The position numbers and the translations under genes are program-made. Shown one piece after another: positions 1 to 8,897 of a stretch of DNA of 51,175 nucleotides (positions are counted from its first letter, which is position 1; every line of letters begins with the position of its first letter). This DNA comes from an uncultured Bdellovibrionales bacterium. Its GTDB lineage: Bacteria > Bdellovibrionota > Bdellovibrionia > Bdellovibrionales > UBA1609. The stretch covers positions 1-51,175 of the forward strand of contig CALLAU010000033.1 in the NCBI GenBank assembly GCA_938002015.1, in the 5' to 3' direction. The notes beneath the pieces are model-generated. The model was not told the origin of the DNA, made no database searches, and worked only from the letters and a program-made list of their open reading frames with translations.

Positions 1-1325
1 TTTTCTTGGATAAGTTCTAAAGCTGCTTTATTTTTAATAACAATAAAATCACCATTATAAATAAAATCTTTTCCTTCGCGTGCATCAGGATTTAACTTAA
101 ACCTAATGGTTAGATTCGTGCCTCGAGCACCTTTAGTTCCAAGCCTTGTATAAAAACCATCACCATAAGCAGCGGCTTCACCACTAACACCATCTCTAGA
201 AATAAAAGCATTAGCAGCACCGTGAGAAGAACGCGTGATATTCTCATAAGCTTCAAAAGAATTTGTTTCATGTGCAACAACAATCTCTCCGTCTTCATTT
301 ATATGGTTTTTAAAAATCTCTGCCGCTGTCTTACCATTTCCTTCACCAAGCGGCTTTGTTCTTAAAGGCTCCTTATTCATCCACCAAGAAAGACTTCTTA
401 TTAGATATATTTTCTTGCCATCCATTTTAATTAAACGCTTTCTTAAACCTGTCTCCTCTAAAAGATTCCACGCATACTCTGAATCTGGCGCGTTAAGTAA
501 AACTTTTTTTCCAAATTCCTCAAGCTTATGCACTACGTAGGAATTATTTTTAACCTTATTCCACTTCGTAATTTTAACAATTCTTTTTATTATTTCTAAA
601 TCATCTTCAGCCTCAGTCACTTCATACTGCGCAAGTTTTGCTAAATACCTTATTGCAGCAAAAACTGGCGGGTTTTGTCCACTTTTAAAACGTGATGTAG
701 TTTTATGACTATCAGAAAATAAAAATTTAATTCTTCCTGCGGCAACATCATTTAAAAATCTTGAGTCAGGGTTTTCCCAATCAAAAAGATCTCTAAAAAC
801 AATTTCAGCAGGATCAGCATTCACCGCAATCATTCCAGTTGAGTTTGTATCGGTGTGCTGATTTAAAAAATCGGGGTTATCAAGAAGTGGCAACTTATCA
901 CCAACTTGAGCATTTAATAGCCTTACTTCCCACGCATCTTTGCTACCAACAAAGTGTGGGTATTCGTTTTTCAAAATTTGTTGTAAAATGGCAGCTTCTC
1001 TAGCAGTACCGTCCACAACGATATCTAAATCTTGGTTTCCGCGGTAAATGTTTGTAAAATCGTAATCAAATTTTTCTTCTTGATATTTTTCATCGCCGGC
1101 TTCTCTTTCAAGGTCCCACCTTACATAATGTGCAAAAGCTGAAGCTGTGCCGCCAAAAAGATATACTTTTACACCAAGCTTATTTGCTTCTTCTTGAATG
1201 AATTTAAACTCTGGAACTCGCTCAATTCTACTTGAAACGTGACTTGAAAGTAAAAGTGGACTTACTTCTGAAAAGCAAAGTCCACAATATAAAAATAAGG
1301 AAACTAAAGTTAAGTATTTAACCAT
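1..1325 (-). CDS. Exported nucleotidyltransferase-like protein with possible ART-like C-terminus (partial)
   Basis: The frame is open from an ATG at 1325 to the left edge without a stop, giving 441 residues of an incomplete protein. Residues 1-19 look like a signal peptide (cleavage near CFS-EV). Residues 55-60 (YLFGGT) followed by NQDLDIVVD at 97-105 resemble the GG and DxD parts of a Pol-beta type nucleotidyltransferase. The gene at 6497 carries nearly the same NQDLD motif plus a shared DNPD..NQHTDTNSTG-type segment, so the two are paralogs. The last ~100 visible residues (VVAHET, then YGDGFYTRLG, then GDFIVIKN) have the look of an ADP-ribosyltransferase fold; this is an inference from pattern only. 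It starts 2 nt after the stop of the AAA+ gene and is surely co-transcribed with it. Substrate is unknown. Confidence 0.8.
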   Translation of the reverse strand, partial: MVKYLTLVSLFLYCGLCFSEVSPLLLSSHVSSRIERVPEFKFIQEEANKLGVKVYLFGGTASAFAHYVRWDLEREAGDEKYQEEKFDYDFTNIYRGNQDLDIVVDGTAREAAILQQILKNEYPHFVGSKDAWEVRLLNAQVGDKLPLLDNPDFLNQHTDTNSTGMIAVNADPAEIVFRDLFDWENPDSRFLNDVAAGRIKFLFSDSHKTTSRFKSGQNPPVFAAIRYLAKLAQYEVTEAEDDLEIIKRIVKITKWNKVKNNSYVVHKLEEFGKKVLLNAPDSEYAWNLLEETGLRKRLIKMDGKKIYLIRSLSWWMNKEPLRTKPLGEGNGKTAAEIFKNHINEDGEIVVAHETNSFEAYENITRSSHGAANAFISRDGVSGEAAAYGDGFYTRLGTKGARGTNLTIRFKLNPDAREGKDFIYNGDFIVIKNKAALELIQE

Positions 1326-1327
1326 GC

Positions 1328-4300
1328 TTACTCAGCTAGTAAGACTCCACATCTTAGCCCAAACCCTATTTGTGCATCTAAGTTTGCAACTGTATTTCTT
1401 AAATTCTCAATTCTTTCAATAATACGCTCGGAATTATCTTCCTTAAGTTTTGCGATCGCTGTGATTTCATCAAACAAATTATTTGAAACTGTTTTAAGAA
1501 ATCTTAAGTCTCTACTACCATTGTAAGTGTTCTCGCTTACTTCTTCATTAATAGCATTTACTAAACTCTGTGCAAATAACGTGTATTTGTCTTCTGCTAC
1601 AGAAGTATAATCAAAATTCTCAACAAACTCATCAAGCTCTTCCTCACCAAGGTACCTCTCAGACATAAGCCTATCAGATAATTCTCTAAATGCTCCAGAG
1701 TCATCACCTGCAAGAATAATATAATCAGCCATTCTAATAGTCAGTCTGTTAATCATATTCTTAAACTGAGTTTGAAGACTTTTAGGAGAGTTCTCACTTA
1801 TTCCTTCAACAAGCTGATTTGATATAATAACATTCATTGATGTAATAACTTTTGAAACATCATCATTTCTATCCGTTAATTTCTTTTCAAGGTTGCCATC
1901 ACCACCACCAGTTTCATAAAGACCCATCAATTTAATAACAGCTCTATGTCCAGCCTGAAGCATAATCATTCTATTAAAGAGTGTTGATAAGCCACTAAGA
2001 TCGTGCTCTGTTTTATCTTTATGCCTTACATACCCTAAGTACCCCTCACCTGGAATTAAACTAATATCAGAATCATCATTTTTTCCAGTAAGAAGGTAGT
2101 TCACCATCCAGTGTCCTTCTAATTCATGAGTTTTAACAATTTCCAGGGCTTCATCTGAAAACAGAAGCTTCTCAGGTGTTTCTAAATCAGCTATTTGCGG
2201 AGTAACAATATCCATTCCACCACTTAAGTCTTTAACATACTCCCAAGTTAACTCGCCTTCACTCTCTCTAATCATTGCAACTTCATCATCATTTGCAAAC
2301 CATTTGATTTTACCATCTATAAGTTTTGCTTCAATTTTCACAGCATCGAAGATATCAAACTTTATGGCAGCAACTGGAGCGCTGATTATTTTTTCAAGAC
2401 CCGCAATCACTGGCCTCATACCTAACTCAAGAGTAGTAAGTTCTTCTACTATAAGATCCGTTATACCAGGATCAATAATAATCTCCATCTCATCATCAAA
2501 CTGATTACCTAAAGAGCTGATTAAACTTTGAATTTTCATCTCACCAACTTTTTTTGAATCATCAGCTGGAAGAGGGCCTTCTACGGAAATCTGACCAAGC
2601 CTTGCCACCTTAGGAGCATCTACACCATACTGATTTAGTTGTTTTACAATAACTTGTTTAGTGATTTTTTTCTTAATTTTTTCAATTAATTTAGCAGATG
2701 AAGGATCATCTGGAATATTAGCAAAAGCTTCTTGCATAGCATTACCAGTTATACCAATTACAAAATTAGAAGCGTCATGGATTTTAGAACCAATCATAAG
2801 CTTACCTTCATCAAGAAGCTGATACAGTTCATTTAAAATATCTACTTTCTCAGACGCTGCAACCTTATTTAAACCATGGAAAGATAGAAGCTCATCTAAT
2901 AAGATCACACCACCACGATGCCTTCTACTTATAAACCATTTTTCAAATTCAGTTTCTTCTCTTCCTCCTTGAACACCAGTTGGCGGTCTAAAGTAATTAT
3001 TTAAATCCCACTTATGATTTAATCCTGTAATTGTAAACATATCCTGCTCACTTCCAAAAAGAGCTTTAGCCATGCTTTTAAAGTACTCAGTTTTACCATT
3101 TCCAGTTGTACCTAGCTTGGTAATCACAATTCTTGTTGACCAATTAACAGCCTTTAACTTAAGTCTTTGAGCTGTTTCCTCAATAGAATCTTCATGTCCA
3201 ATTAAATAAGACCTCATATTCCTAGAAAATTTCTTAATTCTCTCTCTCATTTCTCTTGAAGTACCCCAAAGATTTTGATTCGGAGAACTTGTTACACCAA
3301 GCTTATATTCATCAATATTTCCTTCTTCGTCATTAGTTACAACTAATTTATGTGTAGGCAAGTTTCTACCGTCTACTTCAATAGTATCAGGAACTAAATC
3401 AACATTTATTGTCTGATCTACTAAGTGATAATAAGCTGTTAATATATCATATAGTCTTACTTCCATCTGCTCATCAATATATGAATATCCTTTTTCAAAT
3501 TCAAATTTCTCAATATCAATTAAATCTTCAATAATACTTTCATCAATATTAAAGCTCACTCCATAGTCTAACTTAGACTCTGATATAAATTTTTGAAGCT
3601 TATACTTAGCAGCGTTTATAAGATCTTCTCTTGTTGGTAAAAGAGTATACCAAAATTTATATCTTCTTCTTTGCTTTTGAAGCTCTTGATCGACTTCAAT
3701 ATCGCCTTCAGTGGTTGAACTTGAAACCACTTCTTCAAAGAAATCTTGAGCAACTTGATCTAAAACATCAGGCTTAACAATTTCAACAGTTGAATCATCA
3801 GATAAGACTCTTTGCTCTGTAATAGCTTGTCTTCTCATCTCATAGTCTTCCCATGTCATCTTATTATTTACACCCTTAGGAATCATTAATTCTTGACCTT
3901 TATTAGTGTTCACCATGATCATATATTTAGAAGTATCCCACTCCTGCCCCAGGCCATCTGTCATTTTTCTATCAGTAATCATATTTGTTAAAAACTGATA
4001 CACATCTTGATGAACATAATCACCTTCTTCAAGTACAATAACACCACCATTTGGGTTCTCTGCAAAAAATTTAGTTAATACTGATCTTTGCTCTTCAGAA
4101 CCAACCGTTCCTGATGGAGAACCTATTAGCTTATTAAGCTCTAATCCACCATTTTTATAATCACCACCATATAAAGTTAAAAGAGCATCACCAAAGAATA
4201 TCTCAGATATTGTTTCTGCCAAATAACTTTTACCTGCCCCTGGAGGACCAGCATTTAACGCCGCCGTCATTTTTCTAGGAGAAAGATTTGCAAAGTGCCC

Positions 4301-6013
4301 TCTAAGGGTTTCTCTAACCGCTGTTTTTAAACCATCATTTCCAGTATATTTTTTTTCAAAAGCAGACCATAACCTTGCAAAGTTTTCTTCAAACTCTGGA
4401 TCTCCAGGTACCAGAGGAACATCAAGTTTACTTTTAAGGTAATCTCTTAAATCTTGAACGTCTAAAGTGAAGTCTTCAAGGCTTTCTTCCCTCTCAAGCT
4501 GTCTTAGTTTTTGAACAATAGTTGCCTCTATTAATTCTTTTGCACCCGTTGGGTTTGCAGCATGTGGCTGCTCAAGATTCCCATACTTTGCAGCAAAAAA
4601 GTAGGCTTCATCTGTTAGGCCTTTAAAGCCAACATCATCTCTTTGGTGTTCTGATATCCATCTATTTAAGTGAGAAACTCTAAGTAACTCAATAACTTCA
4701 TCTGTATCAAATTCTCTAACATGAACCTGGTTCCATCTTCTGCTAAATGCAGAATCACCTAAAAATTCTTTAGCTTCATTTGATGTTGTAGCAAAGAACA
4801 TATGAACACCTGGATTTTCATCTCCATCAAAAGCCTCAGTTAAAAAGCCTTTTATCGCATTTCTAGTCATTTTAGTTGAAATATGAGCTTCATCTACAAA
4901 AAGTACAATTTTTCTTCCAAACTCCTCAGATAATGCCTGTGCAATTTTAATTTTATTAGTTAAGACTGACGGATCATTTTGATTAGTAACATCAGTAATT
5001 GGTAGTTCTAAGAAGATTGGAGGCTTCTCACTTTCACCACCAGCAAGTTTGAACTTTCCAGATAAGAACCCAAATTGAAGCATTTTAAGAATTGTTGTTT
5101 TACCAACACCTGCTTTACCTGTTAGAATAACGTGTGATTTCTCAATTTTAAGTAAAGCTTGTAAACTTAATTCAACCTCTTTTTCTCTACCAAAATATTC
5201 AGGAAAATCTCTATCATCATCATTAGCTATTTTAACACCTCTATCATACAAATTATTTTCAACTGATCTTGCAAAAAGGGTTGCAGCCTCTTTAAAGCCC
5301 GGATCAGCAATACCAGCAATGAGTTTATCTAAACTTTTAAACCTATCATCATCTTCATGATTGTAATTATAATCTTCAGCTGTGGGTGAATTCTTAATTG
5401 CATCAAGCACTGCTATACGGTGACTTTCTTCCATTACAGTAGCTTGAGCTGGAAACCCAGCGTTCATCAAATTTTTACTATCAGTAAGGCTATAACCATT
5501 AATAAAATTTGTAAGTGAAGCTTTTGATTCTTCATCAAAAAGGCCTTGATTAAGCGAAGAAATCAACCGGTTCAGTAGGTCTGATGTATAATTCATACTC
5601 CAGCCATCTCTCTCCCCTCTGCTACTTTCTCCTCTAGGCTTATAAAGGTTTATAAAGCCAGTTTTATAAATTTGAGCTAGAAGAACAGATCTTTTAATTT
5701 GGTCATACTCACTTTTTTGAACAAGTGAATGAGCTTTATTTAAAAGGTCAAATATTTCATCTGGTGATTTTTGAGCTGGTATATGCGAGCCAAAACCTGT
5801 AATTATTTTAGAATCTAGAGAAACTAATATTTGTTTTAACCCATCAATAATAGCTTTATCATTATCTGATAAGTCCTCATATAACTTTACTCCTTCAGAA
5901 TCTACTTGCGATGCGCTCACCCCATTATCATCTGCAAACGTCAAATTAAGGCTTTGAGTTGTTATTAACAAACCAAATAAAGCTGTCTTTAAAGTACTTT
6001 TAAATAAATACAT
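1328..6013 (-). CDS. Exported giant triple-AAA+ (ClpB-like) protein with M41/FtsH-like C-terminal domain
   Basis: This 1561-residue protein begins with a clear signal peptide (hydrophobic 8-26, cleavage near TFA-DD), and AGGAG lies 5 nt before the ATG. It has three ATPase modules. Module 1 resembles ClpA/B D1: Walker A GKAGVGKT 299-306, Walker B VLFVDEAH 370-377, arginines at 425-426. Module 2 has GPPGAGKS 589-596 and VIVLEE 658-663. Module 3 has GTTGNGKT 968-975, VILLDE 1036-1041 and a ClpB-like GMRP at 1198-1201. The C-terminus resembles peptidase M41 of FtsH: HELEGH 1296-1301, IPGEGYLGY 1320-1328, and DRNDD 1381-1385 where FtsH has its third zinc ligand. The histidine motif is one residue longer than HExxH, so protease activity is uncertain. 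An exported ATPase is odd because the periplasm has no known ATP pool; action in prey or at a site with ATP is only a guess. Confidence 0.85.
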   Translation of the reverse strand: MYLFKSTLKTALFGLLITTQSLNLTFADDNGVSASQVDSEGVKLYEDLSDNDKAIIDGLKQILVSLDSKIITGFGSHIPAQKSPDEIFDLLNKAHSLVQKSEYDQIKRSVLLAQIYKTGFINLYKPRGESSRGERDGWSMNYTSDLLNRLISSLNQGLFDEESKASLTNFINGYSLTDSKNLMNAGFPAQATVMEESHRIAVLDAIKNSPTAEDYNYNHEDDDRFKSLDKLIAGIADPGFKEAATLFARSVENNLYDRGVKIANDDDRDFPEYFGREKEVELSLQALLKIEKSHVILTGKAGVGKTTILKMLQFGFLSGKFKLAGGESEKPPIFLELPITDVTNQNDPSVLTNKIKIAQALSEEFGRKIVLFVDEAHISTKMTRNAIKGFLTEAFDGDENPGVHMFFATTSNEAKEFLGDSAFSRRWNQVHVREFDTDEVIELLRVSHLNRWISEHQRDDVGFKGLTDEAYFFAAKYGNLEQPHAANPTGAKELIEATIVQKLRQLEREESLEDFTLDVQDLRDYLKSKLDVPLVPGDPEFEENFARLWSAFEKKYTGNDGLKTAVRETLRGHFANLSPRKMTAALNAGPPGAGKSYLAETISEIFFGDALLTLYGGDYKNGGLELNKLIGSPSGTVGSEEQRSVLTKFFAENPNGGVIVLEEGDYVHQDVYQFLTNMITDRKMTDGLGQEWDTSKYMIMVNTNKGQELMIPKGVNNKMTWEDYEMRRQAITEQRVLSDDSTVEIVKPDVLDQVAQDFFEEVVSSSTTEGDIEVDQELQKQRRRYKFWYTLLPTREDLINAAKYKLQKFISESKLDYGVSFNIDESIIEDLIDIEKFEFEKGYSYIDEQMEVRLYDILTAYYHLVDQTINVDLVPDTIEVDGRNLPTHKLVVTNDEEGNIDEYKLGVTSSPNQNLWGTSREMRERIKKFSRNMRSYLIGHEDSIEETAQRLKLKAVNWSTRIVITKLGTTGNGKTEYFKSMAKALFGSEQDMFTITGLNHKWDLNNYFRPPTGVQGGREETEFEKWFISRRHRGGVILLDELLSFHGLNKVAASEKVDILNELYQLLDEGKLMIGSKIHDASNFVIGITGNAMQEAFANIPDDPSSAKLIEKIKKKITKQVIVKQLNQYGVDAPKVARLGQISVEGPLPADDSKKVGEMKIQSLISSLGNQFDDEMEIIIDPGITDLIVEELTTLELGMRPVIAGLEKIISAPVAAIKFDIFDAVKIEAKLIDGKIKWFANDDEVAMIRESEGELTWEYVKDLSGGMDIVTPQIADLETPEKLLFSDEALEIVKTHELEGHWMVNYLLTGKNDDSDISLIPGEGYLGYVRHKDKTEHDLSGLSTLFNRMIMLQAGHRAVIKLMGLYETGGGDGNLEKKLTDRNDDVSKVITSMNVIISNQLVEGISENSPKSLQTQFKNMINRLTIRMADYIILAGDDSGAFRELSDRLMSERYLGEEELDEFVENFDYTSVAEDKYTLFAQSLVNAINEEVSENTYNGSRDLRFLKTVSNNLFDEITAIAKLKEDNSERIIERIENLRNTVANLDAQIGFGLRCGVLLAE

Positions 6014-6496
6014 CTGTTCTCCTGACTTATATATAATCTATAAGTATTAATTTTTATTAAAAATCTTAAACAATTCAGATCTCTGAATTTATCTAAGCTC
6101 TTATTCCACATCTTCATGAGCACAGGATATGCCAGAAAAAAATAGTTCAAATAAAAATGAAGGGCAAAAGAGAACTAAAAACTGTTTAAGTGACAAAAAA
6201 AGTCCTCTTAATGTATTAAATGCAACCTTCATTTCTTTTGCTAAATTAGCTTTAAAAACCACTAAAAAAATAAAACCACAAAGGCCCTAAACTCCTCATG
6301 TATCATTTTGAGACACAACTGATGATACTAGTATTTACCAGCATCTAAGTGTCTGTTTTTACTAGGTTTTACAGTTTGAAGCCATTTTCATAAAGTGACG
6401 TTTTAGGCTATTTTGTCATTCTTTATGACATATTGAAGGGTTTTTCAAGTGATTTAACTTGGTTATATCTGGCATAGCAATTGCTGTATTTAAGTT
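6014..6496. other. Divergent intergenic region between the AAA+ giant and the exported NTase-like gene
   Basis: This 483-nt gap must hold the promoters for both flanking genes. On the minus side an A/T-rich TATA-like stretch lies at 6028-6045 just upstream of the giant's ribosome binding site. An inverted repeat GTATCAT/ATGATAC lies at 6300-6306 and 6322-6328 with a 15-nt loop. A second one, TGTCAT/ATGACA, lies at 6414-6419 and 6425-6430 with a 5-nt loop, in the probable promoter region of the plus-strand gene. A short basic open frame (6129-6290) is listed separately. No known RNA family was recognised. Confidence 0.6.
6129..6290 (+). CDS. Possible small basic protein (53 aa)
   Basis: An ATG-started frame of 53 codons ends in TAA. 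The product contains 11 lysines and 2 arginines and few acidic residues, with a moderately hydrophobic middle (LNATFISFAKLALK). CAGGA ends 1 nt before the ATG, too close to be a normal ribosome binding site. Frames of this length arise by chance in AT-rich DNA, though chance frames there are usually lysine-rich as well. I do not recognise it. It could also be an untranslated leader or a small RNA region. Confidence 0.2.
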   Translation: MPEKNSSNKNEGQKRTKNCLSDKKSPLNVLNATFISFAKLALKTTKKIKPQRP

Positions 6497-7528
6497 ATGT
6501 TTAAAGCTTCATTCAAGTTCTTCATTTTAATGACTTTAATATCAGTCACTTCATTTGCTGATATTACTCTAAGGTCAACAGATCTTGAATCAGCATTAAA
6601 TGAGTACCTTAGTCAAACTGATGAGGCCTCGTCTTTGCTTGCACCGTTACATGATGGGCAGAGTATTTATATTATGGGAAGTGGCGCCACAACTCTAGCT
6701 TTTGCAGTAGAAGAGCATTTAAAAAATCCAACTAAAAAACTGCTACCAAAAAGTTTTCTTGATTTATTTCACGAGAATCAAGATTTGGATTTAGTTATTG
6801 ATTCAAGTTTTGAAGAACTTAAAGCTTATAGAGAAAGACTAGGCCAAACTGCCTTTGGGATAAGAGAAGGGCACCGCATTGATCTACTCACCTTAATGAC
6901 TGATGGACCAAGAGGAATTCTAGATAATTCTGATTGGCATACTCAAAACACAGATCTTATCTCAACAGGGCTAATCAAAATAACAACAACAATGAGTGCC
7001 ACTAAACATCCAAACCTTATGAATACAAGAACCTATACTACAGCTGATGGCCAAGAGTATGGTTTTTCTCATGTAATAAAAAGCCGTGTAAATAGATATT
7101 TAGATAATGAGAACCACTATGAAGCTTTTTTAGCAAAAGTAGGGAAAAACCCAAAAGTAGTTTCAGCTCTTAAGACCATATCTAATAACTTAAGGTTTAA
7201 CTTAGAAATCACAAACTCTGATCTCACACTCTTAACTGCAATTATTAAAGGCTTTACAAGTAAACTTGAGGATGGAAGCCTGGTGCTAGGGAGAGGAGAG
7301 TGGATTCCCAAGAATGAAGAATATGTTTTTTCAAGACTACATATGACAGCAAGCAAGGCTTTATCTTGGAATGAACAACTATCTTTAAAGGCAATCAAAA
7401 TATTTGATCAAACTGGAGTAACCAGACTCATGGAAGTTTTAGAATCAAAAAGAGATTCATTACGTGGGTTTATGACAAAAAGAGAAGAAACACTTAGTAA
7501 AAAAACATGTATCTCAATACTAAATTAA
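6497..7528 (+). CDS. Exported nucleotidyltransferase-like protein, paralog of the gene at the left edge
   Basis: The 343-residue product has a signal peptide (residues 1-21, SFA-DI). IYIMGSGATT at 57-66 and NQDLDLVID at 94-102 match the GG and DxD elements of a Pol-beta type nucleotidyltransferase. A later segment, DNSDWHTQNTDLISTGLI, matches DNPDFLNQHTDTNSTGMI of the partial gene at 1-1325, so both belong to one exported family. This copy lacks the ART-like tail; its C-terminal half is helical and unrecognised. The gene is divergent from the AAA+ giant. It converges on the ankyrin gene with 10 nt between stops, where a short CAGAAT/ATTCTG hairpin (7532-7546) lies. Substrate and partner are unknown. 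Confidence 0.75.
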   Translation: MFKASFKFFILMTLISVTSFADITLRSTDLESALNEYLSQTDEASSLLAPLHDGQSIYIMGSGATTLAFAVEEHLKNPTKKLLPKSFLDLFHENQDLDLVIDSSFEELKAYRERLGQTAFGIREGHRIDLLTLMTDGPRGILDNSDWHTQNTDLISTGLIKITTTMSATKHPNLMNTRTYTTADGQEYGFSHVIKSRVNRYLDNENHYEAFLAKVGKNPKVVSALKTISNNLRFNLEITNSDLTLLTAIIKGFTSKLEDGSLVLGRGEWIPKNEEYVFSRLHMTASKALSWNEQLSLKAIKIFDQTGVTRLMEVLESKRDSLRGFMTKREETLSKKTCISILN

Positions 7529-7538
7529 ATCCAGAATC

Positions 7539-8657
7539 TTATTCTGCGCATTCTGATTCTTTTCCTGAAGCACTACCCATCACTCCTACAATGAACCTTC
7601 TATAGCCATAAATAATATAACCATCTTGATTAGATATTTTTGCTCTTTCATTAGCTACATACTCTTCTTCTTCTAGAAATTTTTCTAGTCGAACAGGTAT
7701 ACAAGACCGATAACCAGTTTTCTCACACTGAGCAATAAGTTTTTCCTCTTCACTCTCAATTGAAGACATAAGTTTATTTTCAGAGATTTTAAATGTAAAA
7801 GATTCTTTTCCTAACTGAAAATCCTCTTCTAATGTGTAAAATCTCATCTCATCAGTTCTAACTTGACCTCGTGCACTAAAACCAAGGCAACGAGATAATG
7901 CTTCTTTATAGAAGTCATGACCATGAGACTCTAACCAATCAAAAATTTCTCTTCCTTCTTCTTCAACAAAAAGGTCATTTATTCTTCCTAAGTTATAATA
8001 GTAAAAAACATTTTTTCCTTTAGCATCTAAAGCCCAGTCATCTGCGCCTAAAGAGATGAAATATTTAAAAACCTCTACATTCCCATGTAAAGCTGCAGAC
8101 ATAAGTGGAGTTAGACCGAAAATATTACTTGTATTGATTTGTGCATCACAATTTTCAATTAGCGCTTTTGCAATTAAGAAGTTCCCTTGATCAATGCCAA
8201 GTGCGGACATTAAAGGAGTATCCCCTTCATAGTTTTTAATATTTTGTTCATCAACATATCTACATAGCGCTTTAACAATAACTGAACTCTCTTTTCTTCC
8301 CTCTCTAGCTTTTTTAGTAACTCCTGCAGCAAAATGCAGTGGGGTTTTACCAGTAGTGAAATCATAATCTGTTGCATAAAATCTTCTAAGCCTGTCATCA
8401 AGTTTTGACCATATAGACATGAAAGCCACTACGTTGCCAGTAGCTGCTGCACGAGTTAAAGCGCTATACCTAGAAGGAGACTTACTCATAAAATCTGAGA
8501 GCTCTTGATCTGTTCTATACCCAGGCCATCTCTGATCTCTTTTTTCTATATAAGCCATAGACGCTTCTTGTGATTCGTGTACGGATGGTAGACCAGCAAA
8601 AATTGTCACCGAAAATAATAACGAATAAAACAGAACTAAACTCTTCAACACACCCAT
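7539..8657 (-). CDS. Exported ankyrin-repeat protein
   Basis: The product (up to 372 residues) has a signal peptide ending near IFA-GLP. Ankyrin repeats are visible in the middle: GKTPLHFAAG, then EGDTPLMSAL, then FGLTPLMSAALHGNVEVFKYF followed by an ISLGAD turn. Ankyrin repeats mediate protein binding, so this is probably an exported binding protein rather than an enzyme. The C-terminal third has no recognised domain and holds several cysteines. The start is uncertain: AGGAGG touches the ATG at 8657 with no spacer, so the GTG at 8651 (spacing 6) or TTG at 8648 (spacing 9) in the same frame are better placed. It converges on the NTase-like gene. Confidence 0.8.
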   Translation of the reverse strand: MGVLKSLVLFYSLLFSVTIFAGLPSVHESQEASMAYIEKRDQRWPGYRTDQELSDFMSKSPSRYSALTRAAATGNVVAFMSIWSKLDDRLRRFYATDYDFTTGKTPLHFAAGVTKKAREGRKESSVIVKALCRYVDEQNIKNYEGDTPLMSALGIDQGNFLIAKALIENCDAQINTSNIFGLTPLMSAALHGNVEVFKYFISLGADDWALDAKGKNVFYYYNLGRINDLFVEEEGREIFDWLESHGHDFYKEALSRCLGFSARGQVRTDEMRFYTLEEDFQLGKESFTFKISENKLMSSIESEEEKLIAQCEKTGYRSCIPVRLEKFLEEEEYVANERAKISNQDGYIIYGYRRFIVGVMGSASGKESECAE

Positions 8658-8803
8658 CCTCCTAGTACTTATCTTTTAGACAATTTTAGTTAAAAAGTAA
8701 TCCTCTTAGTATACAACCAAGTAAGAATTACATGTCTTGATATGACCTGCCTGATAATCACTACGAAATTACTCCTATATACTTTATATACAGGTGTGAA
8801 ATA

Positions 8804-8830
8804 TTGACAATAAGACTTCTAAATTATGAT
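8804..8830 (+). promoter_or_regulatory. Candidate sigma-70 type promoter for the beta-barrel/lipoprotein pair
   Basis: TTGACA at 8804-8809 and TATGAT at 8825-8830 are separated by 15 nt, shorter than the ideal 17. It lies 68 nt upstream of the ATG at 8898. The surrounding 8658-8897 region holds no other recognised element. The call rests on consensus match only. Confidence 0.4.
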
Positions 8831-8897
8831 TTTTACTCATGTTTTTGCTATTATGTAATTCTTAGCACCTAAGTAGGTTTTTCAGATAGGGATATGA

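Noticed and set aside
110..298. Leucine-rich minus-strand frame that looks like a short membrane protein.
   Set aside because: It lies in another frame of the partial NTase-like gene, which is open through the whole 1-1325 stretch and has clear motifs.
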